A DNA stretch of 64,000 bases from NCBI GenBank assembly GCA_947488235.1, contig CANLAQ010000008.1, forward strand, positions 1 to 64,000. Direction: 5' to 3'. A model generated the notes under the pieces. That model saw only the letters and a program-made list of their open reading frames with translations. It ran no database searches and had not been told where the DNA came from. Below, in pieces: positions 9,266 through 18,953 of this stretch. A program made the position numbers and the translations under genes. Each line of letters opens with the position of its first letter. Position 1 is the stretch's first letter. Source of the DNA: Flavobacteriales bacterium. GTDB taxonomy: Bacteria > Bacteroidota > Bacteroidia > Flavobacteriales_D > Crocinitomicaceae.

Positions 9266-9709
9266 ATGAGTGAAAAGCTCCTTCTTCGAATTGGCCGCGC
9301 ACCAGAGAACGACCTTGTAATCAATCAAGATGACATTGGGAATTTGCATTTAGAACTTTTTAGAGATGCAACAGGAAATGTTTTTATCACCGACATGGAA
9401 TCTCCTTTTGGTACCTATGTCAACAATAAGCGTTTAAAGGGTTATACTTTACTTGGAATGGGCGATGAGGTACGACTTGGAGAATCGTATATTTTGAAAT
9501 GGGAAAAATACACAATTGAACCCGTTTCAACTCCTCGGGTCAGTGCCCAAGAACGACCGAGTCAAAAGCAAACGGTACGGCCGACTCAGAGAACTGAGGC
9601 AAAGAAAAAAACTATTATTCCAAAAAGCGACGCCACCACCAACAAGCAATTAATTATTATTTATGGTGTTTTGTTGTTTTTGATCATTTTGATGTATTTG
9701 TTCAATTAA
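9266..9709 (+). CDS. FHA domain protein with C-terminal transmembrane anchor
   Basis: RIGRAPENDLVIN...GNLHLEL...SPFGTYVNNKRL; C-term LIIIYGVLLFLIILMYLF. Confidence 0.85.
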   Translation: MSEKLLLRIGRAPENDLVINQDDIGNLHLELFRDATGNVFITDMESPFGTYVNNKRLKGYTLLGMGDEVRLGESYILKWEKYTIEPVSTPRVSAQERPSQKQTVRPTQRTEAKKKTIIPKSDATTNKQLIIIYGVLLFLIILMYLFN

Positions 9710-9910
9710 AAGTTGGCATTTATACTTTAGGATTCCTGTAGCCTATGCATTGAAAATGAGCTCATTTTGTTGCCACTTACTCAAATCTAAAGCAGTAAAA
9801 ATGTCAATAAAATGAAATTCAGTAAAATTTTTCTAAAAATCATTCCTAGTTTCAAGAAATATTTTGTAATATTGCACCCCCATTAGGAATAAAGGGTTAA
9901 AATTATTGTC

Positions 9911-10270
9911 ATGAACTTTATCAGTGAAATTCAAAAAGAAATCGTAGCAGCAAATGACTTACCGAAGTTTGGTGCAGGAGACACGATTATAGTATCCTAT
10001 AAAATTAAGGAAGGAAACAAGGAGCGTATTCAGCAATTCCAAGGCGTTGTATTGCAACGAAGAGGTACTGGTTTAACAGAAACATTTACAGTTCGTAAAA
10101 TGTCTGGTAACATCGGAGTAGAGCGTATCTTCCCAATTTCATCTCCATTTTTGGATGCTGTTACAGTAGTTAAGCATGGTGCAGTAAGAAGAGCTAGAAT
10201 ATTCTACTTCAGAGAACGCACTGGAAAATCTGCTCGTATCCGTGAGAAGAAAAACTTTAATCGTGCTTAA
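9911..10270 (+). CDS. rplS: 50S ribosomal protein L19
   Basis: FGAGDTIIVSYKIKEGNKERIQQFQGVVLQRRGTGLTETFTVRKMSGNIGVERIFPISSP. Confidence 0.97.
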   Translation: MNFISEIQKEIVAANDLPKFGAGDTIIVSYKIKEGNKERIQQFQGVVLQRRGTGLTETFTVRKMSGNIGVERIFPISSPFLDAVTVVKHGAVRRARIFYFRERTGKSARIREKKNFNRA

Positions 10271-10285
10271 GAGCTAGAAATTATA

Positions 10286-10312
10286 TAAGGGACTTTAAGT
10301 CCCTTTTTTTTT
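10286..10312 (+). terminator. Rho-independent terminator after rplS
   Basis: AAGGGACTTTAAGTCCCTTTTTTTTT. Confidence 0.85.
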
Positions 10313-10349
10313 GTCTAATATTTTCTTTAGTGGAAAAAAATAGTTTGAA

Positions 10350-12386
10350 TTAATTCTGAATCATGAATTCAGTTCTTCTATTTTTAGTTCTGTTTTCCTC
10401 GCTATTGTTGGGATATTTTGGTTTACTCTCGCCGTAACCTACAGCTTTCATTCTTTCTTCTGAAACTCCTTTTGAGATTAAGAGACTTCTCACCGCATCC
10501 GCTCTCTGTTGCGACAATATTTTGTTTTCATTATCAATTCCAAGATCGTCGGTATGTCCTTGAATGGTAATGTTCAGGCTTTCATTTTCTTTTAAATACG
10601 AAGCAAATCCAGAAAGGATTAATTGAGCCTTTGAGGTAAGCACATAGGAATCACTTGCAAATAAAATATCATTGATGTTATAGGCTTTTTCTGGACTAAT
10701 AGTTTCTAATTTAAAATTAGTTGGCGTTGGTTTGGACTCCGGATTTTTTAGCACCTCTGTTTCTATTAGCTTCGCGGTAAAGGCAAATCCTTCTTTTTTC
10801 ACCGTTAGTGCAAGGACATCAGCTTGGTCCACTTTGACAACGGCTGCATATTTACCATCATCTCCATTGACTTTGAAGGTTGTTTTTTCATCACTACCTT
10901 CATAAGTAACCTCAATCTCAGCATCAGTTATCACCACATTATTTTCATCCTTAAGTTCACCTTTGATAATTACCACTTCTTGTGGTCGTGCTTCTTTGTA
11001 CAAATCAAAAGAATAAATATTCCAATCTCCTTCTTTCATACTAGAATAATAGGCTGATTTACCATCTGTAGAAACAAATAGACCCAATTCATCTTCACTC
11101 GAGTTAATGGGATAACCAATGTTTTTCGGGCTTGTCCAGGTATCTTTTTCTTTTCTAATGTAGAAAATATCAAGACCTCCAACTCCCTTTCTAATGTCAT
11201 TGCTTTCAGAAACAAAATATAAGGTTTCACCATCTTGATGAAAAAATGGACTTTTATCCTTCCCAGCGGTATTCACTATGTCAAATGGTTTTCCGGCAGA
11301 CCAGGAACCATCGGGCATTCTTTCTGAGAAATAAATATCATTATCTCTTGAGCCTTTTCGAAGTGTGGTGTAGAAAAGTAATTTTCCATCTGCAGAAAGC
11401 GAAGGTTGTGCTTCCCAACCATCTTTGGTATTAATCCCTTCGCCCATATTTACCAAAGGCGCCCATTTAAAATCATTACCACCTTTTCCGCTTCGTTTAA
11501 AAGTAGTGGTGTATAAATCACAATTCAAGTAATTTTGATTATAAACTTTTTCCATTTTACAAGCGCAGATAATCATCTCTTTATTATCTACCGATAAGCT
11601 CGCCGTTCCATAATTATAAAAACTCCCATCATTGAAAGGATTGGGTAAGGGTTGTCCGGAAGAAAATTGATTATTAGAAGCATTTTTTGTTGCTACTGTA
11701 AATTCTTCTCTTACATTGGTTGCAATATCACCTAGATTGGTGCGATCTACCTTTCTAGTAAAAAACATCAAATCATTGTCTGGCGAAATCATTGGAAAAT
11801 ACTCGTCTAATGCAGAACTTACATTTACTACTATACTCGGGCTGAATGGCACAGGATTATCAAGTAATTTTTTCTCTTCTTCGTAATCCTTTAAAAATTT
11901 AATTACTTGCGTCTTTTTCGTTTCATAGTCGTTGGGTAATCTCGTAAAGTCATCTTGCGGAAAATCAAGAAATACTTGTAGACTTTTGGCTGCTTTTTCT
12001 TTATCTCCATTGGATAGCAAAATGGAACCTATATAATACGGACAATCTGCATGAATAGTCGGACATTTTTTAAGCGCAAGTTGAAAAAGCACAAATGATT
12101 TTTTAAGATTTTGTTCTCCTACACCAATCGTCGTTTCTTTGTCAAAACAACGCATAGCGTAAGTGTAGCATCTTTTTGCATATAGATATGGAGCTTCAGC
12201 GTTTTCAGGATATTTTTGTAGAATTGCAGTATAGAGAACGGAAGATTTTTCAAAATCGGGTTCCATTTTTGCTTCTTCGATAGATTTTTTTTGCTTTTTG
12301 TCGGTCGTAATACAAGGGTCATTTTGACCAAACGAGAGATTAAATAACAATAAAAAGTATACTATTGAGAGTAACTTTATTACCAT
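10350..12386 (-). CDS. OmpA family protein with TPR and PD40/WD40-like beta-propeller
   Basis: N-terminal TPR-like region, repeated DNDIYFSERMPDGSW-type blades, C-term INDILFASDSYVLTSKAQ...IQGHTDDLG...RRTEF. Confidence 0.88.
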   Translation of the reverse strand: MVIKLLSIVYFLLLFNLSFGQNDPCITTDKKQKKSIEEAKMEPDFEKSSVLYTAILQKYPENAEAPYLYAKRCYTYAMRCFDKETTIGVGEQNLKKSFVLFQLALKKCPTIHADCPYYIGSILLSNGDKEKAAKSLQVFLDFPQDDFTRLPNDYETKKTQVIKFLKDYEEEKKLLDNPVPFSPSIVVNVSSALDEYFPMISPDNDLMFFTRKVDRTNLGDIATNVREEFTVATKNASNNQFSSGQPLPNPFNDGSFYNYGTASLSVDNKEMIICACKMEKVYNQNYLNCDLYTTTFKRSGKGGNDFKWAPLVNMGEGINTKDGWEAQPSLSADGKLLFYTTLRKGSRDNDIYFSERMPDGSWSAGKPFDIVNTAGKDKSPFFHQDGETLYFVSESNDIRKGVGGLDIFYIRKEKDTWTSPKNIGYPINSSEDELGLFVSTDGKSAYYSSMKEGDWNIYSFDLYKEARPQEVVIIKGELKDENNVVITDAEIEVTYEGSDEKTTFKVNGDDGKYAAVVKVDQADVLALTVKKEGFAFTAKLIETEVLKNPESKPTPTNFKLETISPEKAYNINDILFASDSYVLTSKAQLILSGFASYLKENESLNITIQGHTDDLGIDNENKILSQQRADAVRSLLISKGVSEERMKAVGYGESKPKYPNNSEENRTKNRRTEFMIQN

Positions 12387-12447
12387 AATACTATGTTTTT
12401 TATTCTGCAGTAAATTATAGTACTAAAAGCAACAAAAGGTTACATAT

Positions 12448-13467
12448 TTATCGTAAAGATTTCAAGGTTTCACAGACCATTGAAATTTGATCTTCGCTAA
12501 CATCAAGATGGGTCACCATTCTAATCATGCCGATTCCAAATGCCATAGTCTTAATACCATTATTCGAAAGACTTTCGATATAAAAGTCTCTTTTATCCGC
12601 GTCCATAAGTTGCATTACCACGATGTTGGTTTGAACAGGCAACACACTTTCAACCCAGGGACAATTATTCAAGCATGCTTCTAATTGTTTTGCATGGAAA
12701 TGATCCACATCAAGACGGGTAACATTTTCTTTTAGCGCGTACAATCCTCCTGCTGCGATGATTCCAGCTTGTCTCATTCCGCCGCCAAAAACTTTTCTGA
12801 CTCTTCTAGATTTGGTTATAAAATCTTTAGTGCCCAACAATACTGATCCAATGGGTGCTCCTAAACCTTTAGATAAACATAAGGAGATGCTATCGAATTC
12901 ATTGGCATATTCTATTGGATTGATTTTATTTACAACAAGTGCATTCATTAATCTTGCACCATCTAAATGAAGTGGCAAGCCTTCTGATTGACATAATTTT
13001 TTAATGGTTTTTATTTCATTGAAATCATAAATAGCACCACCACCTCGATTGGCTGTATCTTCCAAGGAAACCAATGCTGTCAATGGAAAATGAACATCGT
13101 GTTTAGGGTTAAGATATTTTGATATTTCACTTGCTTTAATTCGACCTCGATCTCCATGGAGTAGTCGAACAGATGCTCCTGAGTTCTTAGCAATTCCGCC
13201 ACCTTCGTATTTATAGATATGACTTTCTTCATGGCAAATCACCTCTCCACCCGGCCGCACATGGACATTAATCGCTATCTGATTGGTTTGTGTACCAGAG
13301 GAACAAAACAATGCAGCTTCTTTTCCAAAATAACCGGCCGCATATGATTCTAATGCATTAACAGTAGGGTCTTCACCAAAAACATCATCTCCGACTTTTG
13401 CTTGGAACATAGCGTCCAACATTTCTTTACTTGGTTGGGTTACGGTATCACTTCTTAAGTCAATCAT
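12448..13467 (-). CDS. Low-specificity L-threonine aldolase (beta-eliminating lyase family)
   Basis: MIDLRSDTVTQPSKEML, DDVFGEDPTV, HLDGARLMNA, SLCLSKGLGAPIGSVL. Confidence 0.93.
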   Translation of the reverse strand: MIDLRSDTVTQPSKEMLDAMFQAKVGDDVFGEDPTVNALESYAAGYFGKEAALFCSSGTQTNQIAINVHVRPGGEVICHEESHIYKYEGGGIAKNSGASVRLLHGDRGRIKASEISKYLNPKHDVHFPLTALVSLEDTANRGGGAIYDFNEIKTIKKLCQSEGLPLHLDGARLMNALVVNKINPIEYANEFDSISLCLSKGLGAPIGSVLLGTKDFITKSRRVRKVFGGGMRQAGIIAAGGLYALKENVTRLDVDHFHAKQLEACLNNCPWVESVLPVQTNIVVMQLMDADKRDFYIESLSNNGIKTMAFGIGMIRMVTHLDVSEDQISMVCETLKSLR

Positions 13468-13491
13468 CTTGTGTATTTTTGTGTAAAGTTA

Positions 13492-14268
13492 ATGACAATG
13501 AACGAATACCTTCCTCTTCTAATTATCCTTTTTGTTTCCTTCATTGCTTCTACCCTTACTTTTTTTTCAGGTTTTGGTTTAGGAACCCTTTTGCTACCCG
13601 CATTTGCTTTATTTGTTCCCTTAGAAATTGCGATTGCAATGACAGCATTGGTCCACTTCGCTAATAATATTTTAAAAGTTTTCTTGGTATATGCAACAAT
13701 TGATCGGAAATTACTCTTAAGATTTGGAGGTGCAGCATTAATTGGTTCCGCTCTTGGCGCATTATTATTGAGACTTATTGATGGTTTTGGAGTATGTTAT
13801 CACTTGACTTTCTTCGATAGAACACATGAAGTAAGTTACATTGGACTGATAGTTGGTATTTTGATGCTCTTGTTTGCAGTAGTTGAATATATTCCCAAAT
13901 TATCACTGAAGTCCATTAGTTTAACGCTTGGTGGATTAATTTCTGGTTTTTTTGGTGGTTTGTCAGGTCATCAAGGAGCGCTTAGAGCTGCTTTTTTAAG
14001 TGGTAAAGTGGATAAGAAAGAGGTTTTTATAGCTACAGCCATTGCCGTTTCGTTACTGGTAGATTTAACACGATTGAGTATTTACAGTGAAGGTCTTATG
14101 AGAAATGATCTTCCTTTAACTTTAGTAGTTGGTGGCATTTTGGCTGCTTTCTTGGGATCTTTTATAGGAAAAAGATTGTTTAAAAAAACCAGTTATGCTG
14201 CAGTAAAAAATATTGTTGCTATTGGCTTAATATTGATGGGTGTTAGTTTGCTACTAGGATTGATTTAG
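13492..14268 (+). CDS. Sulfite exporter TauE/SafE family permease
   Basis: Multi-TM; FFSGFGLGTLLLPAFALFVPLEIAIAMTALVHF and GLISGFFGGLSGHQGALRAAFL. Confidence 0.85.
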   Translation: MTMNEYLPLLIILFVSFIASTLTFFSGFGLGTLLLPAFALFVPLEIAIAMTALVHFANNILKVFLVYATIDRKLLLRFGGAALIGSALGALLLRLIDGFGVCYHLTFFDRTHEVSYIGLIVGILMLLFAVVEYIPKLSLKSISLTLGGLISGFFGGLSGHQGALRAAFLSGKVDKKEVFIATAIAVSLLVDLTRLSIYSEGLMRNDLPLTLVVGGILAAFLGSFIGKRLFKKTSYAAVKNIVAIGLILMGVSLLLGLI

Positions 14269-15287
14269 TTCTTTTTCTTCTTCTTTTTATTTTTCTCATC
14301 AATTACATCCTGAATTTCATCGTCTTCCCCTTCCTTTTTATCTGTTGCTTTTTGCTTGTCCGCTTTAGCCTTAGCTTTTTGTTCTGCTAGATCAAATTTA
14401 TATACTTGAACGCCGTAATCATCAATTTTTATTTCATTAATAATGACTCCGTCCTTGTAGATGGTTTGATGCTTCATTTTTCCAGTAGCATAGTTTTCTA
14501 GAAAAGTACCATCTGGAACATCTTTTTTATAGCTTTCTTTTTTTACCAATTGCCCTTGGTCATCACTAAAAATAAAAAGACCGTTTTTTAAACCATTGTC
14601 CCAATTTTCAGTTTTTGCTTCTTTTCCATTGAGGTGATAATAAGTCCATTTACCATTTTTTTTACCTGCCTTATAGCTTAAATCGATTTCAATTTTACCA
14701 TTTCTATCGAAAGTTCTATGAGCTCCATTAAGTAAACCGTTTTGATAGTTCACTATTTTGTATATTTTCCCTCCAGGATAATAATCTTTTTGTTCCCCAT
14801 GTTGAATATCATTTAAATATGATTTTAGCGCAATGGTATCTCCTGAGCGTTCATACCACAGAGATTTTCCATTTAATTTCCCCAACAAGTAACTTACCTC
14901 TCTTTCTATTCTACCCGTACTGTCAAAATAAACGGTATTCAGACCATTCATTTTACCCATCACATATGCTTGTACAGATTGAACGCATCCGGATTGAAAA
15001 AAAGAAGTGTCACTTCCATCTCGTTTCCCATTTTTTATAGTGACCCTTTCTTGTAAGACACCATTTCGATAACATGTTTCACATGTACCCTCAAAAGTCA
15101 TAGAAAAATCTCCTTTTGAATAATAAGTATCTCTATCCGTATCGTAGGAAACTTTATCGTAACAGTTCATATTATATTTTCTATCACACATTCTTTTCTT
15201 TTGGTAGCAAGGGTTTGTTTGCGACCAAATGTTTGAAAATGAAATAAAATAGATGGTAATAAGTAGGTTAATTTTCATCTTTATCAA
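14265..15287 (-). CDS. MORN_2 / YwqK-type repeat protein
   Basis: Signal peptide; repeated G(K/L)xNGxxxxYxxxG units. Confidence 0.8.
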   Translation of the reverse strand: MIKMKINLLITIYFISFSNIWSQTNPCYQKKRMCDRKYNMNCYDKVSYDTDRDTYYSKGDFSMTFEGTCETCYRNGVLQERVTIKNGKRDGSDTSFFQSGCVQSVQAYVMGKMNGLNTVYFDSTGRIEREVSYLLGKLNGKSLWYERSGDTIALKSYLNDIQHGEQKDYYPGGKIYKIVNYQNGLLNGAHRTFDRNGKIEIDLSYKAGKKNGKWTYYHLNGKEAKTENWDNGLKNGLFIFSDDQGQLVKKESYKKDVPDGTFLENYATGKMKHQTIYKDGVIINEIKIDDYGVQVYKFDLAEQKAKAKADKQKATDKKEGEDDEIQDVIDEKNKKKKKKN

Positions 15288-15672
15288 TTTTATTAAAGGC
15301 GTCTCTCATTTCGATTGGAATCTCGATAGAACTTTGTGTTGTACTATCAAAACAAACTAAAGTAGAAGATCCTGTTGTATAAATTTTACCTTTAACTTCA
15401 ATTTTATAACTCAAAGTAAAACTTTTGTTACCTAAGTTTCTCATGTAAAGAGTAATTGATGGCTCATCATAAAGTAAGATAGGAATATGATATTCTACTT
15501 CATTCTTTACAAGTACTACTCCTTTTCTTTGCCAATCCCATTTTGTACCTACTAATTCTTTAAAATAATAAACGCGTGCCATTTCGAAGTAACTTAAATA
15601 AGTCACATTGTTGACATGGCCAAGGATGTCAAGATCTGAAAATCTAACTTGTATTTTAAGTGGTGCGATCAT
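15268..15672 (-). CDS. Acyl-CoA thioesterase (hotdog fold)
   Basis: VRFSDLDILGHVNNVTYLSYFEMARVYYF. Confidence 0.88.
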   Translation of the reverse strand: MIAPLKIQVRFSDLDILGHVNNVTYLSYFEMARVYYFKELVGTKWDWQRKGVVLVKNEVEYHIPILLYDEPSITLYMRNLGNKSFTLSYKIEVKGKIYTTGSSTLVCFDSTTQSSIEIPIEMRDAFNKIDKDEN

Positions 15673-17552
15673 GGTTCATCTAATTTTTCAAATGCTGAAT
15701 TATTACTAATAAATTCAGGGACTAATAATTTCATTTGCTTTACCATTTCATCATTGTCTTGCAAATCAAATAGGGGAGCTAAAGCATTAATTTTTTGAAT
15801 AACATCAATTTCATTCTCTCTCGAATGTGCGATTAATATTTTTGGATGATGCGTTTTTTGGGTATTCTCCTCATTGGCCAATAATTCTTCATATAACTTT
15901 TCACCAGGCCGAAGTCCTGTAAATTGAATACTGATGTCTTTATCTAGTGTGAGTCCACTCAATTGAATCATTTTTTTGGCAAGATCAATTATTTTAACGG
16001 AGTCACCCATGTCAAAAACAAAAATCTCACCTCCTTTACCCATCACAAATGCTTCCAATACCAATTGGCAAGCTTCTGGAATGGTCATAAAAAACCTTGT
16101 TATTCTTTCGTCGGTAACGGTAACAGGGCCTCCTTGATCAATTTGTTTTTGAAAAAGAGGAATTACCGAACCGTTAGAACCCAGTACATTCCCAAATCTT
16201 GTGGTAATAAATTGGCATGTATTATTAGCATTAGATTGTTGCGCATACATTTCAGCAATTCTTTTACTTGCTCCCATCACATTGGATGGGTTTACCGCTT
16301 TATCGGTTGAGATAAAAATAAATTTCTCTGAATTATATTGTAGCGCTAGATCCACCAAGTTTTTAGTACCCATTACATTCGTTTGGATCGCTTCTGATGG
16401 ATTTGTTTCCATTAAGGGCACATGTTTGTATGCGGCGGCATGAAAGATTATTTGAGGATGGAAAGTATTGAATATTTTATCCATTCTTGACTTCTCACAA
16501 ACATCACCAATAACAAATTCTAAGTCAAATGTACTTGCTTGTTTAATTTCATTTTCAAAATCATATAATGGTGATTCTGCTTGGTCTAATAGTATTAATT
16601 TTTTCAAATCATACTTTAATAATTCTCGAACTAAACCACTTCCAATGGAACCTGCAGCACCTGTAACTAAAACAACCTTTCCCTTAAGAGAGGAGGTGAG
16701 TTGTTCCTGATTGAGTTGAATAGGGGTTCTTCCTAAAAGAGCATCAATAGGCACTTTCGAAAGTTGCTTGGTGCTAAATTCACCATTTACCCATGATTTT
16801 GGATCAGGAACTTTTTGAACACCAACATTAAGGTTTAAGCATTCCTCGATTAAAAATTGTTGCTTTAATAGGTTGGTGTTCCGGATTGCGATAATCACTT
16901 TACCAATCGTCATTTGTTCCTGTAGACTTTTCAACTGATTGGGGGAATAAACAGGTAATCCATCTATTCGATTGCCAACTAATTTCATGTTGTCGTCTAT
17001 AAATCCAACCACTACTTGGTTATTTCGCGTGTCATTTCCAATCGTATTTTTAGTAATCATTCCCATGGTGCCTGCTCCATAGATTAAGACACGCTCCACG
17101 GTTTCCTTGGATTTTATGGATTCTAAGTAGAGCAGTTTGATGACAAATCGGCTTCCGCTAACAAAGCAAAGGCTAAAAATAAATTCCATTATCAAAATAG
17201 ACATTGGAAATAAATAAAATTTATCTAGAAATATTTTGCGGCTCATTCCAGCTACTAAAAAAATGAGAGTGCAACTCAAGGTAGCCAATAAAATCCGTCT
17301 TAAATCCTGTGTAGAGGTATAGCGAACAAGTCCTTTATGAATTTTAAATAAATAGAATACTACAAATTTAACAAGGAAATAGAACACGATTGATTTTGAT
17401 AGTATTTCCCATTCCTTAGTTAAGGTAACCAAGTCGGTATTTAAATCAAATCGAATCAGATAAGAAAGCGCAAGAGAAAAAGCTGCAATGGCTAAATCAA
17501 TTACAACTATTATCCAACGCGGTGTTCGTGCCCTAAATTGAATCATATACAA
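15669..17552 (-). CDS. Nucleoside-diphosphate sugar epimerase/dehydratase (CapD/WbpM/FlaA1-like)
   Basis: N-term TM, CoA-binding-like domain, VLVTGAAGSIGSGLVRELL, FHAAAYKHVPLMETNPSEAI, FISTDKAVNPSNVMGASKR. Confidence 0.93.
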   Translation of the reverse strand: MYMIQFRARTPRWIIVVIDLAIAAFSLALSYLIRFDLNTDLVTLTKEWEILSKSIVFYFLVKFVVFYLFKIHKGLVRYTSTQDLRRILLATLSCTLIFLVAGMSRKIFLDKFYLFPMSILIMEFIFSLCFVSGSRFVIKLLYLESIKSKETVERVLIYGAGTMGMITKNTIGNDTRNNQVVVGFIDDNMKLVGNRIDGLPVYSPNQLKSLQEQMTIGKVIIAIRNTNLLKQQFLIEECLNLNVGVQKVPDPKSWVNGEFSTKQLSKVPIDALLGRTPIQLNQEQLTSSLKGKVVLVTGAAGSIGSGLVRELLKYDLKKLILLDQAESPLYDFENEIKQASTFDLEFVIGDVCEKSRMDKIFNTFHPQIIFHAAAYKHVPLMETNPSEAIQTNVMGTKNLVDLALQYNSEKFIFISTDKAVNPSNVMGASKRIAEMYAQQSNANNTCQFITTRFGNVLGSNGSVIPLFQKQIDQGGPVTVTDERITRFFMTIPEACQLVLEAFVMGKGGEIFVFDMGDSVKIIDLAKKMIQLSGLTLDKDISIQFTGLRPGEKLYEELLANEENTQKTHHPKILIAHSRENEIDVIQKINALAPLFDLQDNDEMVKQMKLLVPEFISNNSAFEKLDEP

Positions 17553-17592
17553 ATTTAGTAAATACTTTTAGGGATCTTATTTTATTTAAAAC

Positions 17593-17622
17593 AGAAAAGG
17601 CATGAAATTTCATGCCTTTTCT
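17593..17622 (-). terminator. Terminator-like hairpin 3' of the 17642..18076 CDS
   Basis: AGAAAAGGCATGAAATTTCATGCCTTTTCT perfect inverted repeat. Confidence 0.65.
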
Positions 17623-17641
17623 AATATTTGAAATTGAATTC

Positions 17642-18076
17642 TTATAACTGAACAACTTGAAACTGAGCATCAGTCAAGATTTGTTTGATATGACCATTAT
17701 TCATATGGTGAAAAATTACAAAATCAGGATTAGATGCTGCATCACATGCTCCTTCTGATTTTTCTTTAGCGTCTAATTGGTACTTGAAATTATATTCTTC
17801 GTTGTCACAAGTTACACAATTACCATCATAATATAATTGATGTTTAATTTTTAAATTTACCGGATTGTTGTTTTGATTTTCAATGATTAAAACCAAATTA
17901 TTAATACTTTCGTTTTTCGACTTATTAATACAATTTACTTCTTTGGTTGAAATTTTAACACCACCTTCGTTGTAAATCACCTTAGGAGCGGAAACATTAG
18001 TTGAGATTGATTTTTGTGCTGACAATGAAAAATTCAAAGCGATAATGGCTACACAAAATAAAAGAAGTTTAAACAT
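17642..18076 (-). CDS. Secreted hypothetical protein
   Basis: Signal peptide MFKLLLFCVAIIALNFSLSAQ; no family recognised. Confidence 0.6.
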   Translation of the reverse strand: MFKLLLFCVAIIALNFSLSAQKSISTNVSAPKVIYNEGGVKISTKEVNCINKSKNESINNLVLIIENQNNNPVNLKIKHQLYYDGNCVTCDNEEYNFKYQLDAKEKSEGACDAASNPDFVIFHHMNNGHIKQILTDAQFQVVQL

Positions 18077-18126
18077 AATAGAATTGTTAAATTAATAGTT
18101 TTTAGACGCACAGATAAAAAAATCAG

Positions 18127-18627
18127 TTGCGTCGAGGCATAAATTTATTGAATAAAATTGAAACAAAAGAACTATTGAAGGAAATTGAACGAAAATTTAA
18201 GGTTAACGCTTCCGTTAGCGCGATTATTGCAAAGATTAATCCAATCGAAATTCAACAAGCCTATTTATTGAATTCTGAAGGTTTAAGTGTTAGAATTCGA
18301 ATGAAGGACGATAAGGCTTACCTGACGATAAAAGGCGGCACCAATCCACTTGTCAGGGATGAGTTTGAATATGAAATTCCAACATTGGAGGCTAATGAAA
18401 TGCTAGAAAATTATTGTAAGCAACGCCTTATTAAAAAGAGATATTGCTTAAAACAAGGTGAGTTGACTTGGGAGATAGATGTTTTTGAAGGAAATCTCTC
18501 AGGATTAATCATTGCTGAAATTGAATTGCCATCCATTGAAGCAACTTTTGAATTGCCCCAGTGGATTGAGGAAGAAGTTACCATGGATCCAAACTATTTG
18601 AATGCCAATTTAATCTTAAGATGTTAA
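18127..18627 (+). CDS. CYTH domain protein (triphosphate tunnel metalloenzyme-like)
   Basis: EIERKFKVN, SVRIRMKDDKAYLTIKG, IKKRYCL, WEIDVFEGNLSGLIIAEIELP; start uncertain (TTG at 18127). Confidence 0.85.
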   Translation: MRRGINLLNKIETKELLKEIERKFKVNASVSAIIAKINPIEIQQAYLLNSEGLSVRIRMKDDKAYLTIKGGTNPLVRDEFEYEIPTLEANEMLENYCKQRLIKKRYCLKQGELTWEIDVFEGNLSGLIIAEIELPSIEATFELPQWIEEEVTMDPNYLNANLILRC

Positions 18628-18953
18628 TCTAGTGTACTGGTAATATTTTCTTTTAATAAATCAAAAACCATATTGCCTGAATTGAATTTGAAGTACGCAT
18701 GGAAATCTTCTATTGAGTTTACTTCAGGCCATATTTCAGTATTTGGATTCACTGTTTCGAATTCATTTTTAAAAATCTTCTTGTAGTATTTTTCAATTAT
18801 TGAGTCTTCTTCCCAAAAATCCTCTTCTATTAAATAGATGCTTGGCTCGCCATTCTCGAATACGATATTGTCTTCTGCACAATTGGTGGTTGCCCATGTC
18901 CAAAATTTCTTGTTTGGAAAAATACTAATAAATCCACGGTTTACTAATTTCAT
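18624..18953 (-). CDS. Small acidic hypothetical protein
   Basis: Complete ORF overlapping the upstream lipoprotein stop by 4 bp; no family recognised. Confidence 0.5.
   Translation of the reverse strand: MKLVNRGFISIFPNKKFWTWATTNCAEDNIVFENGEPSIYLIEEDFWEEDSIIEKYYKKIFKNEFETVNPNTEIWPEVNSIEDFHAYFKFNSGNMVFDLLKENITSTLD

Noticed and set aside
14265-15287. YwqK-family 'toxin-antitoxin' label
   Set aside because: MORN_2 repeat proteins are often mislabelled as antitoxins; no toxin partner, and the protein has a signal peptide
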